Positions 53,372 through 62,056 of a DNA stretch of 64,000 nucleotides are shown one piece after another. Below the pieces are notes generated by a model that was not told where the DNA came from, ran no database searches, and saw only the letters and a list, made by a program, of their open reading frames with translations. How positions within the stretch are numbered: the stretch's first letter is position 1; each line of letters starts with the position of its first letter. This stretch comes from Acidobacteriota bacterium (GTDB taxonomy: Bacteria; Acidobacteriota; Blastocatellia; UBA7656). Both the position numbers and the translations under genes were made by a program. The DNA lies in the NCBI GenBank assembly GCA_038040445.1, contig JBBPIG010000010.1:124001-188000 (forward strand), written 5' to 3'.

Positions 53372-53704
53372 TCAACTCAGATTCGCGTTACCGTGGCCCG
53401 CTCTGTACTGAGATGGCGTGAGTCCGAAATGAGCCTTGAAGTCTTTAAAAAAGTGGCTGTGATCATATCCGACCTCGAGCCTGATTCGATCGACTCTCCA
53501 AAATGTATTCTCCAAGAGATCGCAGGCCTTTTGCAGTCTCAGGATTTTATGATGCTGGAGTGGCGCATTGTCGAACTCAGACTTGAACAGGTCGTTCAAA
53601 CGCGAATGGCCTAGTCCAGCTACTTCCGCTACCTCGTCAAGCGTTAGCTTGCGATGAAGATTCGACTTCATTAACTGTACCACCACACGTACCTTCGGAT
53701 TCAT
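53372..53704 (-). CDS. Stand-alone AraC-type DNA-binding domain regulator (second copy)
   Basis: A 110-residue protein: MNPKVRVVVQLMKSNLHRKL, then helix-turn-helix LTLDEVAEVAGLGHSRLNDL, and the second motif VDRIRLEVGYDHSHFFKDFK followed by AHFGLTPSQYR. No effector domain. I start at the ATG at 53704; the frame extends 16 codons further. It is similar in size and layout to the regulator at 20412 and, like it, stands directly upstream of secreted-protein genes on the same strand. Confidence 0.82.
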   Translation of the reverse strand: MNPKVRVVVQLMKSNLHRKLTLDEVAEVAGLGHSRLNDLFKSEFDNAPLQHHKILRLQKACDLLENTFWRVDRIRLEVGYDHSHFFKDFKAHFGLTPSQYRAGHGNANLS

Positions 53705-54157
53705 AGCCACACCCCGTTCTAGCTTCGAGTTTCCGTGCGAGCACGGCAACATCGTGTGGAAACCTAACCGTTTCCTGACTGGCTATCCGATCTCGTCGAC
53801 ATGCTTACAGGTCCGGTGCGCTTATCTCACGCCCCGTGCCCCCATTCACTCGCACGCCATCTACAGGTGGAGACTGTCAAGGTTCGCGTTATTATATATT
53901 GCGAGCGCATAAGTCAAGCCTAGTCGGTAGCGTAGCGTAGCACAAGCTTGCATGGGCTTTACGCTCTCCAAGGCAATCTGAATCCGGTGATCACAAGCGA
54001 TCTCCCGAGAGAGACCCATTTCACCTCTAACAAGAATGCAGATTCTCCGGCTCTCTTTTCTTTGGTTGCTTGAGGTCAACAAGGGCAGCTCATGACAACG
54101 GGTAGTTTGTAGGCTATTGTTTCTCAGGCCTACTGGCTGAGCGTACGGAGTAATTTT
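53705..54157. other. Divergent intergenic region, no gene recognised
   Basis: About 450 bases between the AraC-type and LLM genes. TTATTATATATTG (about 53889) is AT-rich enough to be part of a promoter. No repeat element of the phrase type and no RNA gene found. Confidence 0.4.
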
Positions 54158-55183
54158 ATGCGACTTGGACTAAACTTCGGCTACTGGGGTTCCGGCCCCT
54201 CTGACAACATCGCGATAGCTCAAGAGGCCGAGCGGCTGGGTTATCACTCTCTGTGGACGGCTGAGGCTTATGGCTCGGACTCGGTCTCGCCGCTGGTTTG
54301 GCTTGCGGCACACACTGAACGGATCAACGTCGGCACCGCGATCATGCAGATGCCTGCGCGAACACCGGCGATGACCGCGATGACCGCGGCGACGATTGAC
54401 TTGTTGACTGGCGGCCGCTTCTTGCTGGGCATCGGAGCTTCAGGCCCTCAGGTCGTCGAAGGCTGGCATGGCGTCGTCTACGGCAAGCTGCTCACTCGAA
54501 CGCGTGAGTACGTCGAGATAGTGCGCACCATCCTGAAACGCGAGCAGCCGCTCGAACATCACGGCGAGTACTACGACATACCGGTGCAGGGCGGGACGGG
54601 ATTGGGCAAGCCGTTGAAGCTGATCGTGCATCCGCTGCGATCGAACATTCCGATCTACGTAGCGGCGATCGGGCCGAAGAACGTCGCGCTTGCGGCGGAG
54701 ATCGCCGATGGCTGGCTGCCGGTATTCTTCTCGCCTCACCGAGTCAACGTGTTTCGTAAGTCGCTCGATGAAGGCTTCGCGCGAAGGACCGACGGAAAGA
54801 CGCTCGCTGATTTCGACATAGCGCCGACCGTGAGCATCGTGGTTGGCGACGATGTTGACGAGTGCCGCATGAAAGTGAAGCCCAACCTGGCGCTGTATAT
54901 TGGCGGGATGGGTGCTCGCGGGAAGAATTTCTACAACGAGCTGGCGTGCCGCTACGGCTACGAAGAAGCGGCGAAGACCATTCAAGACTTCTACCTCGCC
55001 GGCAAAAAGAACGAAGCCATTGCCGCGGTGCCGGACGAACTGGTCGACGAAATCGCGCTGTGTGGTCCTCGCGAGCGAATCAAAGATCAGCTCGGCGCGT
55101 GGCGAGAAGCCGGCGTGACCACCCTTATCTGCGGGGCTAACAGCATTGAAGCGATTCGAACCATGGCCGAACTCGTAGGCTAA
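54158..55183 (+). CDS. LLM-class F420-dependent oxidoreductase
   Basis: A 341-residue luciferase-like TIM barrel. It begins [20 protein letters not shown], with [20 protein letters not shown] and [20 protein letters not shown], then [20 protein letters not shown], all typical of the F420-dependent subgroup rather than FMN monooxygenases. [20 protein letters not shown] follows. The C-terminal [20 protein letters not shown] is the usual end. F420 biosynthesis genes are not in the window. CGGAG lies nine bases before the ATG. The substrate is unknown. Confidence 0.87.
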   Translation: MRLGLNFGYWGSGPSDNIAIAQEAERLGYHSLWTAEAYGSDSVSPLVWLAAHTERINVGTAIMQMPARTPAMTAMTAATIDLLTGGRFLLGIGASGPQVVEGWHGVVYGKLLTRTREYVEIVRTILKREQPLEHHGEYYDIPVQGGTGLGKPLKLIVHPLRSNIPIYVAAIGPKNVALAAEIADGWLPVFFSPHRVNVFRKSLDEGFARRTDGKTLADFDIAPTVSIVVGDDVDECRMKVKPNLALYIGGMGARGKNFYNELACRYGYEEAAKTIQDFYLAGKKNEAIAAVPDELVDEIALCGPRERIKDQLGAWREAGVTTLICGANSIEAIRTMAELVG

Positions 55184-55222
55184 CTAGCAGACTGTAACAT
55201 CCGCTTCACTAGTGAAAGAGGT

Positions 55223-55345
55223 GTATCCGGGCAAATCCGCCGAATCAGTGTCATCCGTGGTCTATGCGGCGCTGGCAATGCGACTCTTACGAACGCATAG
55301 ACCACGGATGACACTGATTTGACGGATTCCCACGGAGATCCGGGC
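55223..55345. repeat. Phrase palindrome sharing a 44-bp block with 48951-48994
   Basis: Positions 55223-55266 are the reverse complement of 48951-48994 with two differences. Inside this copy CGGATGACACTGATTTGACG (from 55307) is the partner of the left arm, so the element is a hairpin with arms of roughly 40 bases. It fills the space between the LLM and CocE genes. Confidence 0.88.
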
Positions 55346-55366
55346 TCAATTTCAGACCGAGACGAC

Positions 55367-57235
55367 ATGAGTCAATCACACACTCGTAACAAGCTCGCCC
55401 TAACACTACTCGCATCAATCGCGCTATGCGTATTCCTCGCGGGGACTCGCGCACAGACCGGTTCGGATGTCCTCAACCGTTTCCAGACAACCGAAGCCAT
55501 GATCCCGGCGCGCGACGGGGTCCGCTTGCACACGCTGATCTACGCGCCCAAAGACGCGCGCGAGCCGCTGCCCATCATCATGCTTCGAACTCCCTACGGC
55601 ATAGACGGCCGGGCCGGCGGGGCGTTCGCCGGCTACTTCAAAGACCTGGTCGCCGAAGGCTACATCTTCGTGTTTCAAGATGATCGCGGGCGCTTCAAAT
55701 CCGAAGGCCAGTTCGTGATGCAGCGCGCGCTCCGCGATAAGCGCGATCAGAAAGCGATAGACGAAAGCACCGACGCATACGACACGATCGCCTGGTTGCT
55801 GAAGAACGTGCCCAACAACAACGGCCGCGTTGGGATGCTCGGCATTTCTTATGACGGCTGGCTGACGGTGATGGCCATGCTCGACCCGCATCCGGCGCTG
55901 AGAGCTGTCTCGCCCCAGGCATCGCCCGCCGATATGTTTTTGGGAGACGACTTCCATCACAACGGCGCTTTCAGGCTGAGCTACGGTTTCGAATACGCGG
56001 CGATGATGGAGACGTCAAAGGTGAGCGAGCAATTCGCCTTCGACCGCTACGACACATACGAGTGGTATTTGAAGCTTGGAGCATTGTCCAACGTCAACCA
56101 AAAGTACCTTCACGGAAAGATTCCGAGTTGGAATGATTTCGTCGAGCACCCCAACTACGATCTGTTCTGGCAGCGCCAGGCATTCCCCCTTCAAACGGGC
56201 GAGGTGAGGGTGCCTACGCTGAACGTCGCGGGATGGTGGGATCAGGAAGACTTCTACGGCCCGATCAGAATCTACAAAACGCTCGAGAAGAACGACCCGC
56301 GCAACCTGAACTTCCTGGTCGCCGGGCCGTGGAATCACGGAGGCTGGAGCAGGGGCGACGGAAGCAAACTCGGCAAGATAGATTTCGAGAGCCCGACCAG
56401 CCAGTACTTTCGCGAGAAGGTGCAGGGTCCTTTCTTTGCATACTACCTGAAAGACAAAGGCAAGCTCGAACAGCCCGAGGCGTTAACCTTCGAGACCGGT
56501 GCAAACAAATGGACGGCTTATGATCGCTGGCCGCCGCGCCAGGCATCCGAGCGGCGCCTATACTTTCGCAGCGGCGGCAGGCTTGGTTTTGAAGCGCCCG
56601 ACGCTGACGGCGATTCTGAATTCGACAGCTATGTTTCGGATCCTGCTCATCCTGTTCCATACCGTCCACGCCCGATCGAGCCGACCTATCATCCCGGCGG
56701 GTCCGGCTGGTACACATGGCTGTTGGAAGACCAGCGCTTCGCTCATATGCGTCCCGATGTTTTGAGTTGGGAAACTGAGCCGCTTGATAAAGAGCTGATC
56801 GTGAGCGGGGACATCACGGCTCACTTGTTCGCTTCAACTTCGGGATCGGACAGCGACTGGATCGTAAAGCTGATCGACGTCTATCCCGAACAATACTCAA
56901 AGGACCCGAAGATGAGCGGATATCAATTGATGATCGCCAACGACGTGCTTCGGGGCAGGTTCAGAAAGAGCTTCGAGACGCCGGACCCGATAACGCCGGG
57001 GCAGGTGAATTCATACACGATCGACCTGCACGGCAACAATCATCGCTTCCTGAAAGGCCACCGCGTGATGGTGCAGGTGCAGAGCACATGGTTCCCGGCC
57101 ATCGATCGTAACCCACAGACGTTTGTCGAAAACATCTTCAAGGCGAAGGAGTCAGACTACCAGCCGGCAACGCAACGCGTTTTTCGATCGAAGCGTTATG
57201 CCTCACACGTGACTGTGCCGGTGCTTGCGCAGTGA
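55367..57235 (+). CDS. Secreted CocE/NonD-family serine hydrolase (X-Pro dipeptidyl-peptidase-like)
   Basis: A 622-residue exported alpha/beta hydrolase. The signal peptide is LALTLLASIALCVFLAGTRA. The catalytic domain has MIPARDGVRLHTLIYAPKDA, LRTPYGIDGRAGG, YIFVFQDDRGRFKSEGQF, nucleophile elbow GMLGISYDGWLTVMA, acid region VRVPTLNVAGWWDQEDFYGP and histidine in VAGPWNHGGWSRGDGSKL. The C-terminal jelly-roll (ELIVSGDITAHLFASTSGSD) is the PepX_C domain. Such enzymes act as acylases, esterases or glutaryl-type amidases; the substrate is not evident. The start is ATG 55367; the ribosome-binding site is weak. Confidence 0.9.
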   Translation: MSQSHTRNKLALTLLASIALCVFLAGTRAQTGSDVLNRFQTTEAMIPARDGVRLHTLIYAPKDAREPLPIIMLRTPYGIDGRAGGAFAGYFKDLVAEGYIFVFQDDRGRFKSEGQFVMQRALRDKRDQKAIDESTDAYDTIAWLLKNVPNNNGRVGMLGISYDGWLTVMAMLDPHPALRAVSPQASPADMFLGDDFHHNGAFRLSYGFEYAAMMETSKVSEQFAFDRYDTYEWYLKLGALSNVNQKYLHGKIPSWNDFVEHPNYDLFWQRQAFPLQTGEVRVPTLNVAGWWDQEDFYGPIRIYKTLEKNDPRNLNFLVAGPWNHGGWSRGDGSKLGKIDFESPTSQYFREKVQGPFFAYYLKDKGKLEQPEALTFETGANKWTAYDRWPPRQASERRLYFRSGGRLGFEAPDADGDSEFDSYVSDPAHPVPYRPRPIEPTYHPGGSGWYTWLLEDQRFAHMRPDVLSWETEPLDKELIVSGDITAHLFASTSGSDSDWIVKLIDVYPEQYSKDPKMSGYQLMIANDVLRGRFRKSFETPDPITPGQVNSYTIDLHGNNHRFLKGHRVMVQVQSTWFPAIDRNPQTFVENIFKAKESDYQPATQRVFRSKRYASHVTVPVLAQ

Positions 57236-57554
57236 GTCCTGAGTTCATGTGGTTCCGGCTGATCGACAGGCTCTGGCGTCTATGCCCAACTCGTGACGAG
57301 GTGGGTATACGCGAAAACCTGACGCGCACGCGTCTGTGTCGGTGACTCCGCTAGTAGAATGACCGGGCACAGACTAACGTCTATGCTACGTGGTGGGTTG
57401 GTTTGAGTTCAGAGTACAAGCTTCAGCTTGCTTCTCACGCTCATGCGGCGGAAAGAGCAAGCTGAAGCTTGAACTCTGAACTCAAACTGACCCACTACCC
57501 TATGCTACTTCTGCTTGATATTTCGGTGCTCGTTGCATACAAACATTAGTAGGC
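57236..57554. other. Spacer with two repeat elements
   Basis: AGCATAGACGTTAGTCTGTG in reverse (57368-57387) matches 10222-10241 with one difference. Immediately after it lies the palindrome at 57391-57497. No gene is seen. Confidence 0.6.
57391..57497. repeat. Phrase palindrome (GTTTGAGTTCAGAG type)
   Basis: GTGGGTTGGTTTGAGTTCAG and AAGCTTCAGCTTGCT on the left pair with AGCAAGCTGAAGCTTGAACT, CTGAACTCAAACTGACCCAC on the right, a stem of about 38 bases with few mismatches. Its phrase style matches the element at 13406-13486. Confidence 0.87.
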
Positions 57555-58142
57555 ATGACAGACAAAATACATCCAGGGCAGAGCGAAACTCGAACGCTGG
57601 TCGCGCTCGACACCGGAATCGGCGAGATGCCTTTCGGCAAGGAAGAGCTCTTGACCGAAGAGCAAGCTAATGCCAAACGCGAAGCGCTTCGACTCTTTCA
57701 GGAGGCTTATGAAGGCCAAATGCGCGGCGATCTGGACGAAGCGGCTAGCCTCTACAGTCAATCGGTCGCAGCGTACCCGACTGCCGAAGCTCACACGTTT
57801 CTTGGTTGGACTTACAGCTTCATGAACATGACGGATGAAGCGATCGAGGAGTGCCATCGCGCGACTGAGGTTGATCCGGACTTCGGCAACCCGTATAACG
57901 ACATCGGCGCTTATCTGATCGAGCAAGGCAATCTGTTCAGCGCGATTCCGTGGCTACAGCGAGCGATGACGGCGCCGCGATATGAGTCTTATTTTTATCC
58001 GCACTTCAACCTCGGTCGAGTCTATGAAGCACAAGGACGCGCATACGACGCGCTGCGCGAATACAAGGCGGCGATTGATTTGAATCCGAAGTACGCGCTG
58101 GCGCTTCGAGCGTTCCGAAAGCTGCAGGCGAAGCTGAACTAA
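57555..58142 (+). CDS. Tetratricopeptide-repeat protein
   Basis: A 195-residue soluble protein with three to four TPR units: ALRLFQEAYEGQMRGDLDEA, TFLGWTYSFMNMTDEAIEEC, YNDIGAYLIEQGNLFSAIPW, FNLGRVYEAQGRAYDALREY, ending KYALALRAFRKLQAKLN. The N-terminal 45 residues (LVALDTGIGEMPFGKEELLT) are not TPR. No enzymatic domain or export signal is present. It likely mediates protein-protein contacts; the partner is unknown. It stands alone between a repeat-rich spacer and a toxin-antitoxin pair. Confidence 0.8.
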   Translation: MTDKIHPGQSETRTLVALDTGIGEMPFGKEELLTEEQANAKREALRLFQEAYEGQMRGDLDEAASLYSQSVAAYPTAEAHTFLGWTYSFMNMTDEAIEECHRATEVDPDFGNPYNDIGAYLIEQGNLFSAIPWLQRAMTAPRYESYFYPHFNLGRVYEAQGRAYDALREYKAAIDLNPKYALALRAFRKLQAKLN

Positions 58143-58332
58143 ACAGTTAGGCAGTTTGACAGGATTGGGAAGCGATGTTGCGCGAACTGCAAGAGTAACA
58201 GGCTGGCAAATGTGGCGCCACATGGTTCGAGTTGGGCATTCTGCTCGGTCTTCCCTGCGGGTCCGACGGTACTCCTTAGCAAACTCACGGCGAGGAGAGT
58301 AGAGTGACGAAGCGTGTAGTGAGGTGACTGGC

Positions 58333-58557
58333 ATGGAAACAAAACCCATAACAATTCGCGTCAGCTCGGAAGCGGCCTTCGCCTACGAAGCAGCGCCAGC
58401 GGAGCAAAGGCGCAAGCTCGATGCGTTGCTTAGCCTGAAATTGACTGAAGTGGCGCGGGCTAGGAGACCATTGGAAGAGATCATGAGCGAGATCAGCCGA
58501 ACGGCTCAAGAACGTGGTCTGACCGCGGACATTCTGGAGTCGATTCTGGGTGAGTAG
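58333..58557 (+). CDS. Antitoxin component of a PIN-toxin module
   Basis: A 74-residue protein: METKPITIRVSSEAAFAYEA, APAEQRRKLDALLSLKLTEV, ARARRPLEEIMSEISRTAQE, RGLTADILESILGE. The short N-terminal strand (ITIRVSSE) followed by helices fits a dimerising DNA-binding segment with a C-terminal toxin-binding helix. The family is recognised mainly by its position: it overlaps the PIN toxin gene by eight bases. GAGGT lies upstream of the ATG at 58333. Likely autoregulated. Confidence 0.78.
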   Translation: METKPITIRVSSEAAFAYEAAPAEQRRKLDALLSLKLTEVARARRPLEEIMSEISRTAQERGLTADILESILGE

Positions 58558-58978
58558 CGTGCGTTATGTCTTTGATACGAACACGTTGATAAGCGCCTTG
58601 TTGTTTGAGCACTCGACGCCCGGGCGGGCCCTTCTCCAGGCTCTGCGGCTTGGAGAGATTCTGTTATCGCAGGCAACTTTGGAGGAGTTGGCGGAAGTTC
58701 TTCAACGCGAGAAGTTCGATCGCTATGTGACACCTGCACAACGAGAAGAATTCCTTGAGGCGCTTGTTGAGCGTGCGAACTTCATCGAAGCAACTGAAGA
58801 GGTACGCGTGTGCCGCGATACCCGAGATGACAAGTTTCTAGAGGTGGCCATCAGTGGAGGCGCCAGGTATATCATCAGCGGTGATAACGATCTGTTGTCG
58901 CTCCACCCGTTCGGCGATGTAGCTGTAGTGACGCCCGCTGAGTTTTTGGCAGCGATCGAGGGAGCCGATGAAGACTGA
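58550..58978 (+). CDS. PIN-domain toxin (VapC-like, COG1569 type)
   Basis: A 142-residue PIN-domain ribonuclease. Acidic metal-binding residues lie in VRYVFDTNTLISALLF (first Asp), ATLEELAEVLQREKFDRYV (Glu), CRDTRDDKFLEVAISGGARY (Asp pair) and IISGDNDLLSL (last Asp). This arrangement is typical of PIN toxins that cleave tRNA or rRNA. A GTG start overlaps the antitoxin stop; GTG at 58559 is an alternative. The module appears intact, unlike the mazEF module at 28.9 kb. Confidence 0.87.
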   Translation: MSSVRYVFDTNTLISALLFEHSTPGRALLQALRLGEILLSQATLEELAEVLQREKFDRYVTPAQREEFLEALVERANFIEATEEVRVCRDTRDDKFLEVAISGGARYIISGDNDLLSLHPFGDVAVVTPAEFLAAIEGADED

Positions 58979-59005
58979 TCTAGATTCGACGCGATAGGAT
59001 GGATT

Positions 59006-59641
59006 ATGGACGGTTTTAATTCCAGAGGCGGGTGGATCGAAGTAATCACCGGCGGAATGTTCAGCGGCAAGAGCGAAGAGTTGATCCGCCGCATACGACG
59101 CGCCGAGATAGCCCGCCAGCGGTCGCAGATTTTTAAACCGGCGATCGACGATCGCTTCGAGCTGAAGCGAGTCATCTCGCGCGACAATCGGGGACTGGAT
59201 GCCACAGCCGTCAGCAACTCCTCGGACCTTCGCGCTAATATCGTGTTCGGAGTGAAGGTCGTCGGCATCGACGAAGTGCAATTCTTCGATGATGAAATCG
59301 TCGACGTGTGCATGGAGCTTGCAGACGGCGGCGTGCGAGTTATCGCAGCCGGGCTTGATCAAGATTACTTGCGCCGTCCATTCGGCCCGATGCCTGCGCT
59401 TCTGGCCGTGGCTGAGGACGTCTCGAAGATGCACGCGGTGTGTGTTCGATGCGGGGGACTCGCCCACTACACGCAGCGAGTCGCGGGCGGCAACTCGCAA
59501 ATCGAAATCGGGGACGGCACCTACGAAGCACGCTGCCGGGTTTGCTACGAGCCCTATCGAGCAGAGAATCAACCCCGCGCTACTGCTGAGCAGATCGAAA
59601 CCGGGGTGGGCGCTTTTAGCACAGCTAAGGCAGATGACTGA
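59006..59641 (+). CDS. tdk: Thymidine kinase
   Basis: Phosphorylates thymidine with ATP in the salvage pathway. Walker A is GGMFSGKSEELIRRIRRAEI; Walker B is VVGIDEVQFFDDEIVDVC. The lasso region and zinc site are AVCVRCGGLAHYTQRV and ARCRVCYEPYRAE, giving the four-cysteine zinc knuckle of type II thymidine kinases. ALLAVAEDVSKMHAVC is also conserved. At 211 residues it is complete. It lies 70 bases upstream of the M20 peptidase on the same strand. Confidence 0.93.
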   Translation: MDGFNSRGGWIEVITGGMFSGKSEELIRRIRRAEIARQRSQIFKPAIDDRFELKRVISRDNRGLDATAVSNSSDLRANIVFGVKVVGIDEVQFFDDEIVDVCMELADGGVRVIAAGLDQDYLRRPFGPMPALLAVAEDVSKMHAVCVRCGGLAHYTQRVAGGNSQIEIGDGTYEARCRVCYEPYRAENQPRATAEQIETGVGAFSTAKADD

Positions 59642-59710
59642 AGATCCTGCTTCGCTAGCGGCCGTTCATCACCTACAGCCCGCGCCTTCTCTCCGCTTTC
59701 ACAACTGACA

Positions 59711-60706
59711 ATGAACGTATTCGAACTGACCGGGAGACTGATTTCAATCCCTTCAATCAGCGGGAGTGAAAAGGCCGTCGCTCTTTTCCTGGCTGACCAT
59801 CTGAGCGCGATTGGATTTCAGGTTAGTTTGCAGGACGCTGAGGCCGACAGACCAAATGTCTACGCCCGGCGAGGCCAGCCTGACGTCGTGCTCTCGACTC
59901 ACACCGATACCGTTCCGCCTTACGTCGAGTTGAATGAAGATGACGACTTCATCTACGGCCGAGGAGCTTGCGATGCAAAAGGCATCATCGCGGCAATGAT
60001 CAAAGCCGGCGAAGCATTGATCGACGCGCAGGTGACTGACTTTGGTCTGCTCTTCGTCGTCGGCGAAGAAGCCGGCAGCCCGGGCGCGCGCGCCGCCAAC
60101 GCGATTCCCAACCATTCGCGATACCTGATCAACGGCGAGCCGACGGAGTCAAAGCTGGCGCTCGGCTCGAAAGGCGCTTTGCGAGCCGTTCTAAAGGCAA
60201 GCGGCCGCGCGGCTCATTCGGCTTATCCCGAGATGGGCGAGTCGGCGATCGAGAAGCTGCTCGATGTGCTCGACGACCTTCGGCGACTTGAGCTTCCGCG
60301 TGACAAGACGCTCGGTGCTACTACGATGAACATCGGAATGATCAAAGGCGGCGTCGCGGGCAACGTCGTCCCGCCCGAAGCAGAAGCCGAGTTGATGTTC
60401 CGCGTGGTCGCCAGCACGGACTCGCTCAAGCAGGTTGTTCGAGACACCGTGGCCGCGCGCGTTGAAGTCCAGTACACGTTCGCGTGCGACCCGGTTTTCA
60501 CAGAGCGGCTGGACGGTTTTGAGACGGCGGTCGTCGCATTCACGACGGATATCCCACTGCTGACGAACTGGGGCAAGCCGTTGCTGTTCGGCCCAGGATC
60601 GATACTCGATGCACACACACCCCACGAAAAAATCTCGAAGAGGGAACTCCTGGGGGCCGTCGAGGCTTACAAACAAATGGTGCTGCGATTGAAAGCCGAC
60701 GGTTGA
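59711..60706 (+). CDS. M20-family deacylase (ArgE/DapE-like)
   Basis: A 331-residue di-zinc amidohydrolase. The metal ligands lie in VVLSTHTDTVPP (His, Asp), FIYGRGACDAKG (Asp), FVVGEEAGSPGARAAN (catalytic Glu, Glu) and LINGEPTESKL. The C-terminal zinc histidine is probably in DAHTPHEKISKREL. Family members deacylate N-acetylornithine, N-succinyl-DAP or N-acetyl-lysine. The gene stands directly before asd and lysC, so a role in DAP/lysine synthesis (DapE-like) is the best inference. Length is shorter than classical DapE by about 40 residues. Confidence 0.85.
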   Translation: MNVFELTGRLISIPSISGSEKAVALFLADHLSAIGFQVSLQDAEADRPNVYARRGQPDVVLSTHTDTVPPYVELNEDDDFIYGRGACDAKGIIAAMIKAGEALIDAQVTDFGLLFVVGEEAGSPGARAANAIPNHSRYLINGEPTESKLALGSKGALRAVLKASGRAAHSAYPEMGESAIEKLLDVLDDLRRLELPRDKTLGATTMNIGMIKGGVAGNVVPPEAEAELMFRVVASTDSLKQVVRDTVAARVEVQYTFACDPVFTERLDGFETAVVAFTTDIPLLTNWGKPLLFGPGSILDAHTPHEKISKRELLGAVEAYKQMVLRLKADG

Positions 60707-60751
60707 TGGCTGTATGTTTTCTTTGCGGGTTGGCGTCTTCGTTTTTATTGG

Positions 60752-60806
60752 GTTCGCGCAAAAGCCCGCAGAGACTCGCAAAGGACGCAAAAGACGCGAA
60801 GGTCGA
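60752..60806. repeat. Phrase half-element (CGCAAAGGACGC type) upstream of asd
   Basis: CGCAAAAGCCCGCAGAGACT, CGCAAAGGACGCAAAAGACG and CGAAGG form tandem phrases like those at 34487-34556, but I find no inverted partner next to it. It ends seven bases before the asd start and provides the only purine-rich stretch (GAAGG) there. Confidence 0.7.
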
Positions 60807-60812
60807 GTTGCT

Positions 60813-61865
60813 ATGGCGGAGAGGATTCCAGTCGGAGTACTGGGCGCGACAGGCGCCGTCGGACAGAAGTTCGTTACTCTGCTTGAGAACCACCCCTGGT
60901 TCGAGTTAACCGAGCTTGCCGCGTCGGATCGCTCCGCGGGCAAGAGCTACAAAGACGCAACCGTCTGGCGGCAATACAAGCCGATTCCTGAGCGCTTGAA
61001 AGACCGAACCGTAAAGCCCTGTGACCCGGCACTCGATTGCCGCGTGGTTTTCTCAGGACTGGACTCTTCAGTCGCCGGCGAAGTAGAAGAGAGCTTCGCG
61101 CGAGCGGGCCACCTCGTTCTGAGCAATTCCAAGAACCATCGCATGGATGAGGACGTCCCGCTGCTGATTCCCGAGGTCAACCCGGATCACCTGGATCTGA
61201 TTAAAGTCCAGCGCGAACTTCGCGGCTGGTCCGGCGCTATCGTGACGAATCCGAACTGCTCGACAATCGGGCTGGTGATGGCGCTTGCTCCAATTCATCG
61301 CGCCTTCGGTGTGAAGCGAGTGATCGTCGCAACTATGCAAGCTCTATCAGGCGCAGGCTACCCCGGGCATTCGGCGATTGATATGCTCGGCAATGTGATT
61401 CCGTTCATCAGCGGCGAAGAAGATAAAGTCGAGACGGAGCCACTCAAGATAATGGGCGCGCTCGACGGCGACAGGATTCGGTTTGCTGACTGCCGCATTA
61501 GCGCGCATACCAATCGGGTCTTCGTCGAAGACGGTCACATGGAATGCGTTTCGCTCGAACTCGACAAGAAGGCTACGCCCGATGACGTCGCAGATGTGCT
61601 CGCCCGGTTCAGCTCGCTGCCTCAAGAGTTGAAGCTGCCTTCCGCGCCTGAACGCCCGGTGATCGTTACTGATGAGAAGGACCGCCCGCAGCCGCGTTTC
61701 GATCGCGACGCCGGAAACGGCATGAGCGCCGTGGTCGGCCGTATTCGCGAATGCCCGGTGTTTGACATTCGGTTAGTCGTTCTCTCGCACAACACGATTC
61801 GCGGAGCGGCGGGAGCTGCAATCCTCAATGCCGAGTTGATGAAGGCGAAGGGACTCTTAGAATAA
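60813..61865 (+). CDS. asd: Aspartate-semialdehyde dehydrogenase
   Basis: Reduces aspartyl phosphate to aspartate semialdehyde, the branch point to lysine/DAP, threonine and methionine. The start is the ATG at 60813 (MAERIPVGVLGATGAVGQKF); the longer frame to 60714 is the repeat element. The NADP fold is VGVLGATGAVGQKFVTLL. The catalytic cysteine is in IVTNPNCSTIGLVMALAPIH. ATMQALSGAGYPGHSAIDML and RISAHTNRVFVEDGHMECVS match the archaeal/fungal-type subgroup, as does the length of 350 residues. The lysC gene follows, separated by a repeat element. Confidence 0.93.
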   Translation: MAERIPVGVLGATGAVGQKFVTLLENHPWFELTELAASDRSAGKSYKDATVWRQYKPIPERLKDRTVKPCDPALDCRVVFSGLDSSVAGEVEESFARAGHLVLSNSKNHRMDEDVPLLIPEVNPDHLDLIKVQRELRGWSGAIVTNPNCSTIGLVMALAPIHRAFGVKRVIVATMQALSGAGYPGHSAIDMLGNVIPFISGEEDKVETEPLKIMGALDGDRIRFADCRISAHTNRVFVEDGHMECVSLELDKKATPDDVADVLARFSSLPQELKLPSAPERPVIVTDEKDRPQPRFDRDAGNGMSAVVGRIRECPVFDIRLVVLSHNTIRGAAGAAILNAELMKAKGLLE

Positions 61866-62056
61866 CGGTTCAGGGTTCAGGGTTCAGGGTTCGGGGTTCA
61901 GGGTTTCTGGTCTATGGTTTCTAGTTCAGTCTGGTGATCAAAAACCAGAACGGAGACGCCAGAAACCATAAACCAGAAACCCGGAACCCTGAACCCTGAA
62001 CCACGAACCCGGAACTCTGATCCACGAACCCTGAACCACGAACCCGGAACCTGCCT
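61866..62056. repeat. Phrase palindrome (GGTTCAGGG type) filling the asd-lysC gap
   Basis: Right after the asd TAA come GGTTCAGGGTTCAGGGTTC, GGGGTTCAGGGTTTCTGG and CTATGGTTTC. The second half has CCAGAAACCATAAACCAGAA, ACCCGGAACCCTGAACCCTG, then repeated AACCACGAACCCGGAAC. The element ends at the lysC ATG. Its phrases resemble insert 1 in the RluA-family gene. Confidence 0.88.

Noticed and set aside
60714-60812. N-terminal extension of asd
   Set aside because: The residues (KPAETRKGRKRREGRV) come from the CGCAAAGGACGC repeat; the enzyme starts at MAERIPVGVLGATG.
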